A DNA stretch of 64,000 nt from Nelumbo lutea (taxonomy: Eukaryota > Streptophyta > Magnoliopsida > Proteales > Nelumbonaceae). Shown here one piece after another: positions 11,660-22,051 of this stretch. The stretch is from NCBI GenBank assembly GCA_022828595.1, contig JAKGHH010000001.1:145409017-145473016 (forward strand), given 5' to 3'. Position 1 is the first letter of the stretch. Each line of letters begins with the position of its first letter. The notes beneath the pieces were generated by a model. It was not told where the DNA came from. It searched no databases and was given only the letters and a program-made list of their open reading frames with translations. A program made the translations under genes and the position numbers.

Positions 11660-12060
11660 AGTTGTAGGCTTCATTGACGTCATAATGGGAGGTAGGGCCT
11701 CGGGTGGAGCCTCGGCCTCGGCTCACAAAGCCTATGCCAGACAGTTGAACATCTAGGGGCTAGTCCCCAACAAGCAGAAGCAAGAACCCCTCTCCTTCAT
11801 GGACGAGGACCTGAAGGGGGTAGCAATCCTCCATGACGATGCATTGGTGGTCTTGGCTGTCATTACAAACTTCAGAGTCAAAAGGAGCCTTCTTAACAGT
11901 GGCTCCTCAACCGACATCCTTTTCTATGAAACTTTTGAAAAGATGAAGATAGCTTCGGAGCGCCTCCAACCAGTAAATGCCCTACTAGTCAGCTTCTCTA
12001 ACAGCATCCCTACCAGTCATGGTAGGGATGGAGCCCCAACAGGTTGACAAGGATGACAGA
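11660..12060 (+). pseudogene. Gypsy aspartic protease region
   Basis: The region reads FMDEDLKGVAILHDDALVVL, then a VKRSLLNSGSSTDILFYETF stretch. This matches the retropepsin active-site block of plant gypsy elements, but the catalytic Asp is Asn (LLNSGSS). The missing catalytic residue together with flanking stops makes it inactive. It would normally cut the Gag-Pol polyprotein. Confidence 0.72.
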
Positions 12061-12429
12061 CTTCCCGGTCATGAAAATTAGCTCACCCTACAATGCGATC
12101 ATGGGGAGACTAACTCTTCATGCACTCTAGGCAGCCATCTCCTCCTACCACCTTGCCTTGAAGGTCCCCACCCAGCATAGCATTGGAGTTATTCGTGGGG
12201 ACCAGCATGCCACTCATCAATGCTATGTGGTAGCGCTGAAGGGCAAGAATAAAGAAGCTCTGCCACTAGAAGGGCTTGACCTCAGGGAGGAGCCAGCGAG
12301 CCGAGGCCCTCATCTTGGTCTCCCTAGATGAGGATGAGCCCGACAAGATAGTCTATGTCGGGTCCAACCTTACCTCTGACAAGACAATCCATGTCATTGA
12401 CATACCTAGAATTAACCCCTCGGTCATTA

Positions 12430-13740
12430 CACACAGGTTGAGCGTGGACCCGAGCTCTAGGCCAGTTCGACAGAAGAAAAGGAACTTTGCACCAGAGCGT
12501 TGGAAGGCCATAAAGGAGGAAGTTGATAAGTTACTCGACCCTGGCTTCATCCGAGAAGTACACTACCCTAATTGGCTGTCAAATGTGGTTATGGTAAAGA
12601 ATGCTAATGAGAAATGGCAGATCTGTATTGATTTCATAAACCTTAATTGAGCCTGCCCCAATGACAATTTTCATTTGTCGAGGATAGACCACATCTTTGA
12701 CACCATTGCAAGGTATGAGCTACTTAGCTTCATGGATGCCTTCTCTAGATACAGTCAGATAAAGATTCATGTAGAAGATGAAGAGAAGACCTCGTTCATC
12801 ACTGAACATGGCACATACTACTACCGTGTGATGCCCTTCAGGCTCAAGAATGCTGGGGCCACCTACCAGTGCCTTGTCAACAAGGTGTTCAAAGAACAGA
12901 TGGGGAGGAAAGTCAAAGCCTATGTGGATGACATGGTAGTAAAGAGCCTGAAAGTCGAGATGCATGTCTTGGACCTAGCCGAAACCTTCGACACACCTTG
13001 CAGAAGTATAACATGAAACTCAACTCCAACAAGTGTGCCTTCGGCGTCACATCAGACAAGTTCTTAGGTTTCATCATCACTCAGAGAGGCACTAAGGCTA
13101 ATCATGACAAGATACAAGCCATACTAGACATGGCACCCCCATGGATGGTGAAGGAGACCCAAAAACTCACCGACTGAATAGAAGCCCTCAATTGCTTTAT
13201 GTCAAAATCAGTAGACCGCTGCCTACCCTTCTTCCGTACCATCAAGAAGCTGAAAGAGTTTCAATGGACGGAGAAGTGCTAACGTGCCTTTGATGAGCTC
13301 AAGGCATACCTTACTTCGCCTCCCCTCCTCACTTGGTCGACCCAAGGGGAAACCCTGTACCTGTCCCTTTCGGTCGGGGATGAAGTAGTTAGTTCAACCC
13401 TCAATAAGGAAGATGGCGTGCAGAAGCTAGTGTACTATGCCAACAAAGTCTTCTGTGATGCCGAGACTAGGTACCCCGAGATAGGAAAGTTGGCTTTCAC
13501 CCTCATGATTTCGGCAAGGAAACTCTAGTTGTATTTCCAAGCCCACACTGTAGTAGTCCTAACGAACCAATCCCTCAAGGCCTTCCTTGCCAAACCTGAG
13601 ACCTCGGGACGCCTGATGAAGTGGGCCATCGAGTTGTCTGAGTTTGACATCCAGTACTAGCCGAGGCCTGCGATCAAAGCACAAGCTCTGGCAGATTTCA
13701 TAGTAGAATGCACCTTCAGTCAAGCCCTTTGCTAGCCCAT
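12430..13740 (+). pseudogene. Gypsy reverse transcriptase and RNase H, broken
   Basis: RT motifs appear in order: RNFAPERWKAIKEEVDKLL, GFIREVHYPNWLSNVVMV, KWQICIDFINLN, then a stop at the next codon, ELLSFMDAFSRYSQIKI, EKTSFITEHGTYYYRVMPF and the catalytic AYVDDMVVKS (codons at 12921-12932). After a frameshift near 12985 come LNSNKCAFGVTSDKFLGF, the connection region and an RNase H-like part (FDELKAYLTSPPLL, VYYANKVFCDAETRYPEIGKLAF). The YVDD catalytic pair is kept. Stops at about 13177 (TGA), 13280 (TAA), 13528 (TAG) and 13658 (TAG) are each consistent with a single C-to-T change on one strand (from CGA, CAA, CAG or TGG). Confidence 0.87.
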
Positions 13741-13762
13741 AGAAAATGCTGAGGGAGATCAT

Positions 13763-14362
13763 GTGGGTGATGAGGCTCAACCCCGATGGAAGCTTTTTGT
13801 TAATGGCTCTTCCAATGCTAAAGGAAGCAGAGCGGGTCTCATCCTCCTCACCCCAAATGACGTTGCCCTGGAGTATGCGCTAAGGTTCGACTTTCCAGCA
13901 TTGAACAACGAAGCCAAGTACGAGCCACTCCTCGCTGGTCTCCAGCTTTTTGAGGAACTCAACTCCTCACACGTCGAAGCCTTCAGCGACTCTCAACTGG
14001 TGATGAATCAAGTGAACGACGAGTACGAGGTTAGAGAACAAAGCATGTCCAAGTACCTTGCCAAATTCCAAGATTTAGCCCACCACTTCCAACGCTTCTC
14101 CTTGCAACGGGTCCCACGAGCCAAGAACGCACGAGCCGATTCCCTCTCCAAGTTGGCAAGCACCTCAAGCGGAACCCTCGGCCGGGTCGTACATGTCGAG
14201 AAGCTACTTTGGCCTTCCACTGAAGAAGTCCAAGTACTCCCCATAGAGGTTGAACCTTCATGGATGGATCCCATCGTCAACTTCCTATCAACTGGATGGT
14301 TGCCCAAAGACAGAAATGAGGCAAAGCGACTTAGACGACGGCAGCTCACTACACCCTATTAG
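13763..14362 (+). pseudogene. Gypsy second (archaeal-type) RNase H domain
   Basis: This 199-residue open frame contains a second RNase H placed between the usual RNase H and integrase, the hallmark of the Tat group. Visible blocks are WKLFVNGSSNAKGSRAGLIL, LRFDFPALNNEAKYEPLLAG, VEAFSDSQLVMNQV and RAKNARADSLSKLAS. Three of the four acidic active-site positions remain (Glu in NNEAKYE, Asp in SDSQL, Asp in ADSL). The first is Asn (FVNGSS instead of FVDGSS), so catalysis is probably lost. This is the longest unbroken frame of the element. Confidence 0.85.
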
Positions 14363-14369
14363 AAGGGAA

Positions 14370-15475
14370 ACTGTACTAAAGATCCTTCACCTTTCCTTAC
14401 CTCCAATGCCTTCATCTGGAGGAGGACAACTATGTGCTATGAGAAATACATGAAGGCATCTGCGGTAATCTTCTTGGTGGGAGAGCCCTAGCCCAAAAAT
14501 CCCTAAGGCAGGGCTACTTCTAGCCAACCCTCCACAAGGATGCAACTAGGTTGGTGCAAAAGCGTGACCCATGCCAGAGGCATGCCAATTTATGCCATCG
14601 ATTGGCCACCACTCTCTTAGTCCTTAGCAGCCCATGGCCCTTCGCCAAATGGGGCATGGACCTCCTTGGTCCGTTTCCTCAGGCCACGGGGGGCAGAAAT
14701 TACCTCACTATTGTAGTAGACTACTTCACCAAGTGGGTGGAGGCCGAGCCCTTGGCCGCCATCACGGTGCCGGCCATCCAAAATTTCTTTTGGAAAAACA
14801 TCATTAGTTGCTTTGGCCTACCCTACATGTTGGTCACCGACAATGGGAAGCAATTTGATAACGCCAAGTTTCAGGAGTGGTGCACCTCCCTCGGCATCAG
14901 GCAACAGTACACCTCAGTAGGCTATCCTCAATCCAACGGTTTAGCTGAGGTCACCAACAGGACAATACTGGATGGACTAAAGACTAGACTGGACCGAGCA
15001 AAAGGCCTATGGGCTGACGAACTGAACAATGTACTCTAGGATTACTGAACTACGCCTTGGACAACCACGGGAGAAACCCCCTTCGGCTTAACCTATGGCA
15101 CAGAAGCAGTAATCTCAGTAGAGATCAACCAGCCGACACTCCAAGTTGAGAAGTACAATGAAGTCGAGAAAGATGAAACCCTCAGAGCAAACTTAGACCA
15201 GTTGGAAAAAGCCTGAGAACAAGCACAGATAAAGGTAACTGCCTACCAGTAGTGAGTGGCCCGCCACTACAACTCCAGGGTAAAAGAAAGACACTATCAA
15301 GAGGGAGACCTTGTCCTTAGAAAATTTGTGGTCCCCGAAACCGGAGCAAGGAAGATGGGCCCCTACAAAATCAAGCGAATCATCGGCCCCGAAACTTTTC
15401 ACCTAGAACACCTATATGGAAGACCTATACCGTAGACATGGAATTTGGAGAACTTCTAGATGTACTACAAGTGAT
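14370..15475 (+). pseudogene. Gypsy integrase, broken
   Basis: The zinc-binding domain is partly kept (EIHEGICGNLLGGRALAQ, then KRDPCQRHANLC), with one zinc His replaced by Leu and the first Cys of the C-x2-C pair by Arg. The catalytic core spans 14551-15039. Its acidic triad is all present with 35 residues between the last two: Asp in KWGMDLLGP (14659), Asp in MLVTDNGKQF (14839) and Glu in SNGLAEVTN (14947). The C-terminal part after 15039 has stops where Trp and Arg are expected (TAG and TGA) and reads TPFGLTYGTEAV, VKERHYQEGDLVLRKF and GPYKIKRIIGPETFHLE, ending near 15475. The enzyme would insert the cDNA into the genome. Confidence 0.87.
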
Positions 15476-16600
15476 TGTAACATCTTTTCGAAACTGTGGA
15501 ACGAATGAAGCAAAGTTCCTCTTTGGCTCAATGCTCAACATGTATACCTACTAAGTTTTTATAATTCTTCGGCCTCATGACTGGTAGAGGCACATGGCCT
15601 CCTCCGAGGGCTATACCCCCTCGCTAGACCAACGCCAAGACTTAATGGATAAGTAGCGAACACCTTAGCTATGACTTAATACGTCAAAATATACCAGGAT
15701 GGTCGAGGGCCCCATGTAACCTCATGCCCCACCTTGGTGGCGGCTAGCCTCCTAAGCTTTCACACTTAGCACTACCAGCAAAGGAAGCCAATCTCCTTGG
15801 AGCATTACACTCGACCTCATCAAAACAAGCATGCGGAGATATGGGAGACAGGTGAGCCTCGGCTCTGCCTAGGGCCCACAGAGCCAGACAAGCCTCAGCT
15901 CTGTCTCGGCCACCCCTCGTGGGCCACCTCAGCCTTGCTAAAGCTAATGCTTAGGGATATGGGATCCAGGCAAGACTCGACTCTACCTAGGCCCCGCGGA
16001 GCCAGACGGACCTCAGCTTTGTCTTGACCACCCCTCAATACGACAGGCCTCTTCGGCCTCACCGAAGTCAACACATAGAAGAATGAGAAACAGGCAACCC
16101 TCAACTCAGCCTTGGCCCCCACTCTCACGTCGACAGGTCATCTTGCTATTTACCCAAGTAAGGGGGAGAGAGCCAGGCGAGCCCCATGCTCTACTTCAGC
16201 ATCCCCCCATCATAGGCCTCTTCGGCCTTGCCTAAGTGAACACTTAAAAGGGTGCCAAGCTAGGCAAGCCCCAACCTAACCGCAAAGGTTTTGCCTTGGC
16301 CACCCCTTCGCCATGCTTTTAACACACAAAGTAAACTGTAGAGAATTACACTTGTCTCACGCTGTGTATTTCTTTTGGAGGGACATGGACCCTTTGGCAA
16401 CAAAAGCATAAGTGCAAAAAAATAAATAAAAGGAAAACAACACAGCAAACACAATAGTTGAGGCAAAAGTAAAAAACAAGAAGCCATTGATTTTCATTAT
16501 GCACAAAAAAATTTTGGCTTTACAAAGTTGTTTCACGAACCCTCAGGCCAAATACATGTGCATTGCCAAAAGAGAGAGAGAGAGAGAGAGAAGAAGAAGA
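15476..16600. repeat. Gypsy 3' non-coding region with imperfect tandem repeats
   Basis: The stretch is GC-rich and full of CCTCGGCC/GGCCTCTTCGGCC words. Two imperfect copies of a unit of about 119 bp start near 15835 and 15954 (GATATGGGA, CAGGC, CTCGRCTCTRCCTAGG, GCGGAGCCAGAC). A further partial copy lies after 16150. No protein is supported. Such 3' repeats are typical of Tat-group elements. A (GA)n run sits at 16572-16592. Confidence 0.55.
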
Positions 16601-16614
16601 AGAAAACAGAAAAA

Positions 16615-18684
16615 GCCCAGCTTAGGCCTTGCCTCTTGTAGGAGGGGGAAGAACAGAGTTGGCAGCCTCCTCGGGAGAATCAGGGATCACCTTCAATGAT
16701 TCGGCGTCGAAGTCTGGTAGAGCCACCACGAACGCCTTCTTAGTATTCTCGATCTCATCCAAGTAAGCCCCGGAAGCAAGATCACCCATTTCCTCGGCCT
16801 TCTTCTCTACCTCTTGGGCCCTTTTCTCGGCCTTGGCGGCCTTCTATTCGGCCTCCATGGTATGCTTTGCTACTCCCTCGACCCTCTTCTCTACCTTTGC
16901 CACCTTCTTCTTCACCTCATCCGCATTTCCTTTGGCCTGGGTGAGGCATCACTCTGCCTCGGAAAGAAGTCTTCCGATGTAGGCCCTCTCCATCTGCTCC
17001 TTGGAGAGGCTCTCCTACATCTCCTTCAGCTGCACTTGAGCCTCCATATGGAACTTTCCTCGGCAACGGAAGCAGTCTACTAGACCTTTCCCTTCTCCTC
17101 CTCTAGCTTGTTCATCTGGGCCAAGGTCATCTTTAGCCGGTCCCCAAGACCAACGTATTGAAGGCAGACCTGCAGTGAAGAAACAATCAGTACTCCATAG
17201 AGAAAAAAGGCACGAAGGAAAAGGAAGAAGCATTACCTCGGCCAGGCTTCCCAAGCCCTGGGTGTAGACTCTCTTGGGCGCACTCCCCAACATCTAAAAG
17301 CGATCCCTCGAGAGGAGGGCCCCACTCACCAGGGCTTGACATACCCCCTTCTCTCGGATGGAGTCCCCCTCGTGAACACTCCACTAGAGATGAAAGATCT
17401 GGCTAAACCGCTCAGCGAGCTCCTCCAAGGGTGTGGGAATAGAAAATGGCCCCATTCGTTCTTTGTGGGACCCCCTCGAGGCATCTCCTATCGAGCCCTC
17501 AGAACGGGCCACCTTCTATAGGGGCTGATCCCCCGTGGCTTCCTCGGGTGGCCTCTTCTATCTCGCCTTGGTCTCTTGGGTGGGCTTCTGCGACCCAGTG
17601 GTTGGCTTTGGCGGCAAGGGCTGCTTCTGCCTTGGTGGCACCTCCTCGGCAAGCTTCTTCCCCTTGGTTGGAGCTGTTGGAGTGGTCCCTTTACCAAGGA
17701 CCTGATGAGAGGACCCCCCCTCGCAGAGGTAGAAACCTTTTCCTTCTACTCATTGGAAAGCCTCTAAGGCGTTTTAGCCTACTGCTTCTACATGGCACAA
17801 TCACATTCCAAAATAGCCTTGTGAGCATCCATTAGCACCTTTGCAAACAAAGCAAGGTCATCAATAATGCAAGAAAAAAAAGGGGAAAAAAGGACATGTT
17901 AAGGGACCGCAAGGCCACTCCTACAAAGGGGAGCAGGGTTGAGCCCTACAAAAAACTAGTGGGACCTCTTCTTCCACCAAAGGCTAGGCTCGGACTATCC
18001 CCAGGGTCGGACTATCCCCAGGGTCAAGCAACCTCATGAGATCATCATTCTCCTCCCTCGTGAGCATGGGGACACTCTTCTCCGCAGCCTAGCTAACCTC
18101 TCCCCACCCTGACTTGACCCTCAGGGCATGACAAAAAGAAGAATTTTCCCGTCCAGTTATGCATGGAATATGGGTTATCTATTAGCTTGGTCTTACGAGG
18201 TTGGAGGTAGTACATGCTATTTTCGAAAGAAAGCCTCCTTGGCACAAACAACGCTTGGAAGAGTCTTGGCATCAGTTCCACCCCTGGAACCGAGCCACCA
18301 CCAGCATGGCCACTATAGTCCTAATGGCATTGGGCACCAGCTGGCTAAGAGTATTCCCATACGCCATCAATTCGGAGATCAACAGATGAAGGGGAAACCG
18401 AAGACCGAACATGGTCTAGGGTTTCCTCCCCCTTGGCTGGGTAGGACCCTTCAGCCTCCCTCGGTGTCATGGAGACAACACTCTCACAGGGAGGGTCCTT
18501 ACCTTGATGGCTGCCTTCAACACCCTTAGAGGCTACCCTCCCCGGAAGCACCTTAACTTCCTACCGAAGGGGGGCAACAGTGGAAGGACTCAAAGGGGAA
18601 AGGGGAGAAGGGGTATGTGAAGAGCTCCCTTTCGACTCATTTGGAAGATCATAGCACTCAGGTCCAGAATCTGAGAAAGACATT
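16615..18684 (-). pseudogene. Antisense ORF of the Tat-like element (plant transposon-protein type), broken
   Basis: Read on the minus strand from MSFSDSGPECYDLP (start codon at 18684), the region holds a disordered Ser/Pro N-terminus, then at 18281-18093 a block (LFQALFVPRRLSFENSMYYL, then GKFFFLSCPEG). This block resembles the plant family often labelled putative gypsy-type transposon (Transposase_28-like). Next come a Lys/Pro-rich linker (near 17590-17690) and a charged coiled-coil tail (RAYIGRLLSEAE, EVKKKVAKVEKRVE, 17050-16830) ending with DFDAESLKVIPDSPEEA near 16690. Frame changes and stops are frequent. A 67-base GT..AG segment (17236 to 17170) interrupts an otherwise continuous reading and looks like an intron. 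The function is unknown. The family match is by pattern only. Confidence 0.6.
17170..17236 (-). other. Candidate intron in the antisense ORF
   Basis: On the minus strand the segment begins GTAATG and ends TTCACTGCAG. Removing it joins LGSLAE to VCLQYVGLGDRLKMTLAQ in one frame with a plausible coiled coil. The pyrimidine-rich inside and the length of 67 bases fit a short plant intron. If real, this RNA is made independently from the antisense strand, since an intron oriented this way would not be removed from the genomic transcript. Confidence 0.5.
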
Positions 18685-18899
18685 GTTTAATATTACCTAA
18701 GAAATGTGGAGGAAGAAAGAGTGAGAATGAAGTGTTGAAGGTTGGAGAGTCTAGAAGTTGAGTTTACTCGAAGGCAAAGGCGCTTAGAGGTAAACGAGAA
18801 GAGTGTTGCCGCTAAGGGCCCTATTTAAAGGAGAACGAACGGCCCAGTTCTCTCGAGATCTAACGACTAAGAAGCCACCGCCTCCATAACCCAATCATG

Positions 18900-19300
18900 G
18901 CGCGCCACATAATGCTCATCCTCGGAAGGCAAAACGACACGGTAGTGACAGTGCAGATCGTCCCTAATCCAATGGATGCAAAATGCCTCCGCACTTGCGA
19001 ATCAGTCGTGCCACACGCCTAAATGCCTTTCCTTGGAAGGCGAAACAACACTCAGAGTGCACTTGCAAACTAGCCGTGCCATACCCCTGAATGCTCATCC
19101 TCGGAAGGTGAAACGACACTCAGGGTGAACCGACGTGTCGGCCCACCTGGTCCAACCGGAAAATCGTCTCATACACAGATCCTCGGGGCTCACAAAACCT
19201 CGGCTTAAATAGCCTTCAGCTTCGTAGGTCCTCGGCTTAAACAACCTCGGCTTCATAGGTCCTCGGCCCAAATGGCAACACCAGGGTATCCACACTAAGT
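18900..19300. repeat. Imperfect short repeats upstream of the right gypsy LTR
   Basis: An AATGCTCATCCTCGGAAGG-type phrase followed by AAACGACAC recurs at about 18912, 19021 and 19090. A CCTCGGCTTAAATAGCC-type phrase with CTTCRTAGGTC recurs three times between 19185 and 19275. This region may also act as promoter DNA for the antisense ORF that starts at 18684, since it lies just upstream of that ORF on the minus strand. Confidence 0.5.
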
Positions 19301-19491
19301 GCGCCTCCTAGGTCACTTGTCTGAGGCAGCAGTGCCATAGACCACTCGCAGCCTTGGGCCAACTTACGAAGATGAACCAAGAAGAGATGCAAAAGAGGAT
19401 GCAACTGCAAGGTACACCTCGGCTATCGGGCCCACTGGTGCTCACCATTACTACTCCCATCAGCTGAAGCTGAATTTTTCTCCTCGGCCTC

Positions 19492-19506
19492 GGGAGTGGG
19501 GGCAAG
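19492..19506 (+). other. Gypsy polypurine tract
   Basis: GGGAGTGGGGGCAAG ends exactly where the right LTR begins (TGATGTGG at 19507). This is the position for plus-strand priming. Confidence 0.75.
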
Positions 19507-20055
19507 TGATGTGGGGTGACCCAACCCAGCCCATTCGAGGCTGGGAGGCCCAGCCCACGAGCGCCAGATCCGAGAACGAGATCCACTACAACAGGGGTTA
19601 CTCTGCTCCCCTCGTACGGAGCCAATTGCGGAGCACCCACGTGTCCCCGCAGGGCTCTCTAACTGCCCTCATACTACACCCACCTTAGGCGTTCATCTCT
19701 ACCTACCTCCAGGCAACTCAAGTATAAATAGGGGTGCCCCCCACCAGGTAAGGGGGGATAGAATACAATCTACATCTATATTTGGAATTGATCTCAAAAG
19801 CTATATTCTAATTCCCCTCTTCGTACCCCGTACTAACTTGATCATCGGAGACTCTACCTCAGGTTCCCACCCGGGGCCTCTGACGTATTTTGTCTTGCAT
19901 CACCTTGGCCACCTACCTTCGGCTTCTACAGTATTCGGAGCCTTCTCCACCTCGGCCTCAGCAGCAAGCTCTCCGAACCCTCAAAGCCTTCGGCCAGCCT
20001 TTAGAGTCTAGGGGCAAAATTACTTTGTTGTCCTTAGCCAACCCGAGCATCAACA
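19507..20055 (+). repeat. Gypsy right LTR
   Basis: The LTR is 549 bp, TG...CA, and contains TATAAATAG at 19723. It keeps many CG dinucleotides that are TG or CA in the left copy. TATAG follows at 20056-20060. Confidence 0.92.
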
Positions 20056-20060
20056 TATAG

Positions 20061-20479
20061 GGGCAAAATTACAGTATTCATGAAGGCATGTTTTACACTT
20101 CTATTACTAAATGTTTTTTTCTTTAATTTTAGACATTAATATTTTGTGTTGAATTATGTTGTATGTGTTGAATTGAATTATTAAATATTAATGTGATTAT
20201 AATTTTAATAAACATTGTTTAGATGTTCACATATGTTGAGCTTGATGCGGTTCCTCATAAATTCTATTAAAATATATTAATTTAATGTATATATCTTATT
20301 AAAGGTTTTAGTGTTATTGATGTATTTTTATGTTATATTGAAGTTTTTATAGTGTTCCTATGTGTATCTTAATTTTTCTCTGATATGCATGCATATCCAA
20401 AGCATATCTCAATACGTATCTTAAAATTGCCTTCTTGATATGCTTGATACGCTAAGTATATCCAATACTTTGAACCTTG
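20061..20479 (+). mobile_element. Right-hand terminal part of the hAT element
   Basis: This is the piece of the hAT element cut off by the gypsy insertion. It contains no coding frame. ATATGCATGCATATCC, CGTATCTTAAAATTG and GATACGCTAAGTATATCC repeats precede the end AACCTTG and mirror the ATATCG/CGTATC words at the left end. Confidence 0.85.
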
Positions 20480-20487
20480 CTACCAAC

Positions 20488-21716
20488 ACAATTAGAGAGA
20501 AACCAAATTCATGAGTAGGGATTATTTTAGTCAAGAAACGTCCACAAAGCTCATATATTTATTATAGGTTATATAATAAAGGAAATGAGAAATAATACCT
20601 TAAATATGGGATTAATAAGAGGGTATATAATGAATTTAATAAAAATATTAGTTCAAATTATGTTTTTCCCTCATAATAAAAAGGGACCAACTTTAGAAAT
20701 AGGGATATTTTATTTGAATAAAAAAAGTCCAAAATTTAAATTTCATTCACACTTTTAATATTAGCTAGTTAGTATGCATGTACTTTTATTGTGACAATCT
20801 TTGATGAAGATGATGATAATAAATAATATGTTTCCAAAATTTTCTACATTATTTTATATTTATATGTTTACAAAAATTATTCTTATTTGCTACACTTAAT
20901 TTTGTTTAATATGATGATTATATGATATTAGAGATGTGCCCAAATGTTTTCTACAAAATTTTTTGTATTTGTTATACTTTTGTTTTATGTTTTTTAAATT
21001 TTATTATTATTATTAAATTATGACATATAGGGTTGAACATTAGACCCAAAAGGCTGAATTCCTAATCTGCCACCAAATGGAAAAATAACTCCATTTTTAG
21101 GTTAGTTTTATATTTGTTTTTTCATTTCTATGATGAATTAATACAAGGATAAAAGACTTAAACCTCCCCTTAGATTTCTCATAATATAAATACTATAACC
21201 TCCCCTCTCTTTTTTAAAAGGACTTGAATCTCCCTTGTTAGAATAAAACATTGTTATAACTAATGGTATAAAAAAAAAGACTCCTTTACCCTTATATATT
21301 CTTTAAATTTTCAATCATTCACTAATCATTTTTAAATGCTATCTGAATTCAATTGGGACCCAATCTCCTTATCTCATGACCAGTGGAAGTAGAAGGCCGA
21401 ATCTTCATGCAAACTTGCTCTAAGTTTGCTTGTATTGTGTCAATTCACTCCCTCCTCATCACCATTCTGAAAACCCGTGCGGATCAACCATTTGATGGTC
21501 TTGTTGCTGCCAACAACTCCAAACCCATTCTTGGCCCCACCTTCAATTGTACAAAATCATTCGATGGTTTCTATTACTTTTTAAGATAAAAATTTAACAT
21601 CAATTGTCAAAAGCTACCAATCTACTATAAATTGTTAACCGTAACATTAACAAGTTAACTTTGCAAGTTTTTTATTTATTTATATATTTTGAGTGGGTAT
21701 TTTTTTTTATTTCCTA
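20488..21716. other. AT-rich intergenic DNA with one dispersed repeat copy
   Basis: No gene is recognised. Positions 20850-21120 hold a third copy of the repeat described at 3170-3700, with the same order of phrases (TTAATATGATGATTATATGA, GATGTGCCCAAATG, TTATTATTATTAAATTATGA, GGTTGAAC). Around 21140-21300 is a stretch (GACTTAAACCTCCCCTTAGA) of the kind often seen at MITE ends, but I find no inverted partner. Confidence 0.5.
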
Positions 21717-22051
21717 AGGCTGCGTTTGAAAATGATGCAAATATGTGTGAATGCAAATATCTAGAGTGTAAAATGGTTTATATAATTGCAAAGTTGGGTT
21801 AGTTTTGCATTGACAAACATGAATTCTAATAAAGCATATGCTTTTTTTTTATCAAAAGCCCCCTTGAATGCAAATTTACTTCTTTTTTATTAATGTACTT
21901 TTACACCTTATTAGCAATGTAAATATGCACTGGCCTGTCATTTGTCAATGCAAAAATGTAATGTTGCCAAATACATGCAAAAGTGAAGTAAAGTGCAAAT
22001 TTATCCTGAACCGAGATTTACACTCCATTTGCATCATTTCCAAACGCAACC
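21717..22051. mobile_element. MITE-like inverted-repeat element (~335 bp)
   Basis: The left end GGCTGCGTTTGAAAATGATG is matched in reverse at the right end, CATCATTTCCAAACGCAACC. About 25 bases pair with only a few mismatches, and the pairing continues more weakly inward (GCAAAT / ATTTGC). The inside repeats the word ATGCAAAT. No convincing target duplication is seen: TAA on the left, TAC on the right. The superfamily is therefore open (PIF/Harbinger-like or hAT-like). Confidence 0.7.

Larger units (their letters stand above)
9447..20055 (+). mobile_element. Ty3/gypsy LTR retrotransposon, Tat-like, nested in the hAT element
   Basis: The element is 10.6 kb with two LTRs (9447-10007 and 19507-20055), both starting TGATGTGGG and ending ATCAACA, and a perfect TATAG duplication. 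The internal order is gag, protease, reverse transcriptase, RNase H, a second RNase H, integrase, a GC-richer 3' region with repeats, an antisense coding region, then the polypurine tract. A second RNase H and a long 3' region with an antisense ORF are known from the Tat group (Retand/Ogre-type elements). Many in-frame stops and frameshifts show it can no longer move on its own. Its base composition is clearly more GC-rich than the surrounding DNA. Confidence 0.92.
4262..20479 (+). mobile_element. hAT transposon, decayed, split by a nested gypsy element
   Basis: The left end reads CAAGGTTTAAAATTTTGATA and the right end reads ATACTTTGAACCTTG, giving short imperfect terminal inverted repeats. 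Both ends sit beside an identical 8-bp duplication (CTACCAAC). Subterminal parts are rich in ATATCG/CGTATC words (4280-4480 and 20385-20465), which often serve as hAT transposase binding repeats. Removing the nested gypsy element and one copy of its 5-bp duplication leaves about 5.6 kb, a normal autonomous hAT size. The transposase gene is on the + strand between 6122 and about 9110 and is broken. A 225-bp relative with the same ends lies at 25060-25284. The boundaries are directly visible in the sequence. Confidence 0.9.
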
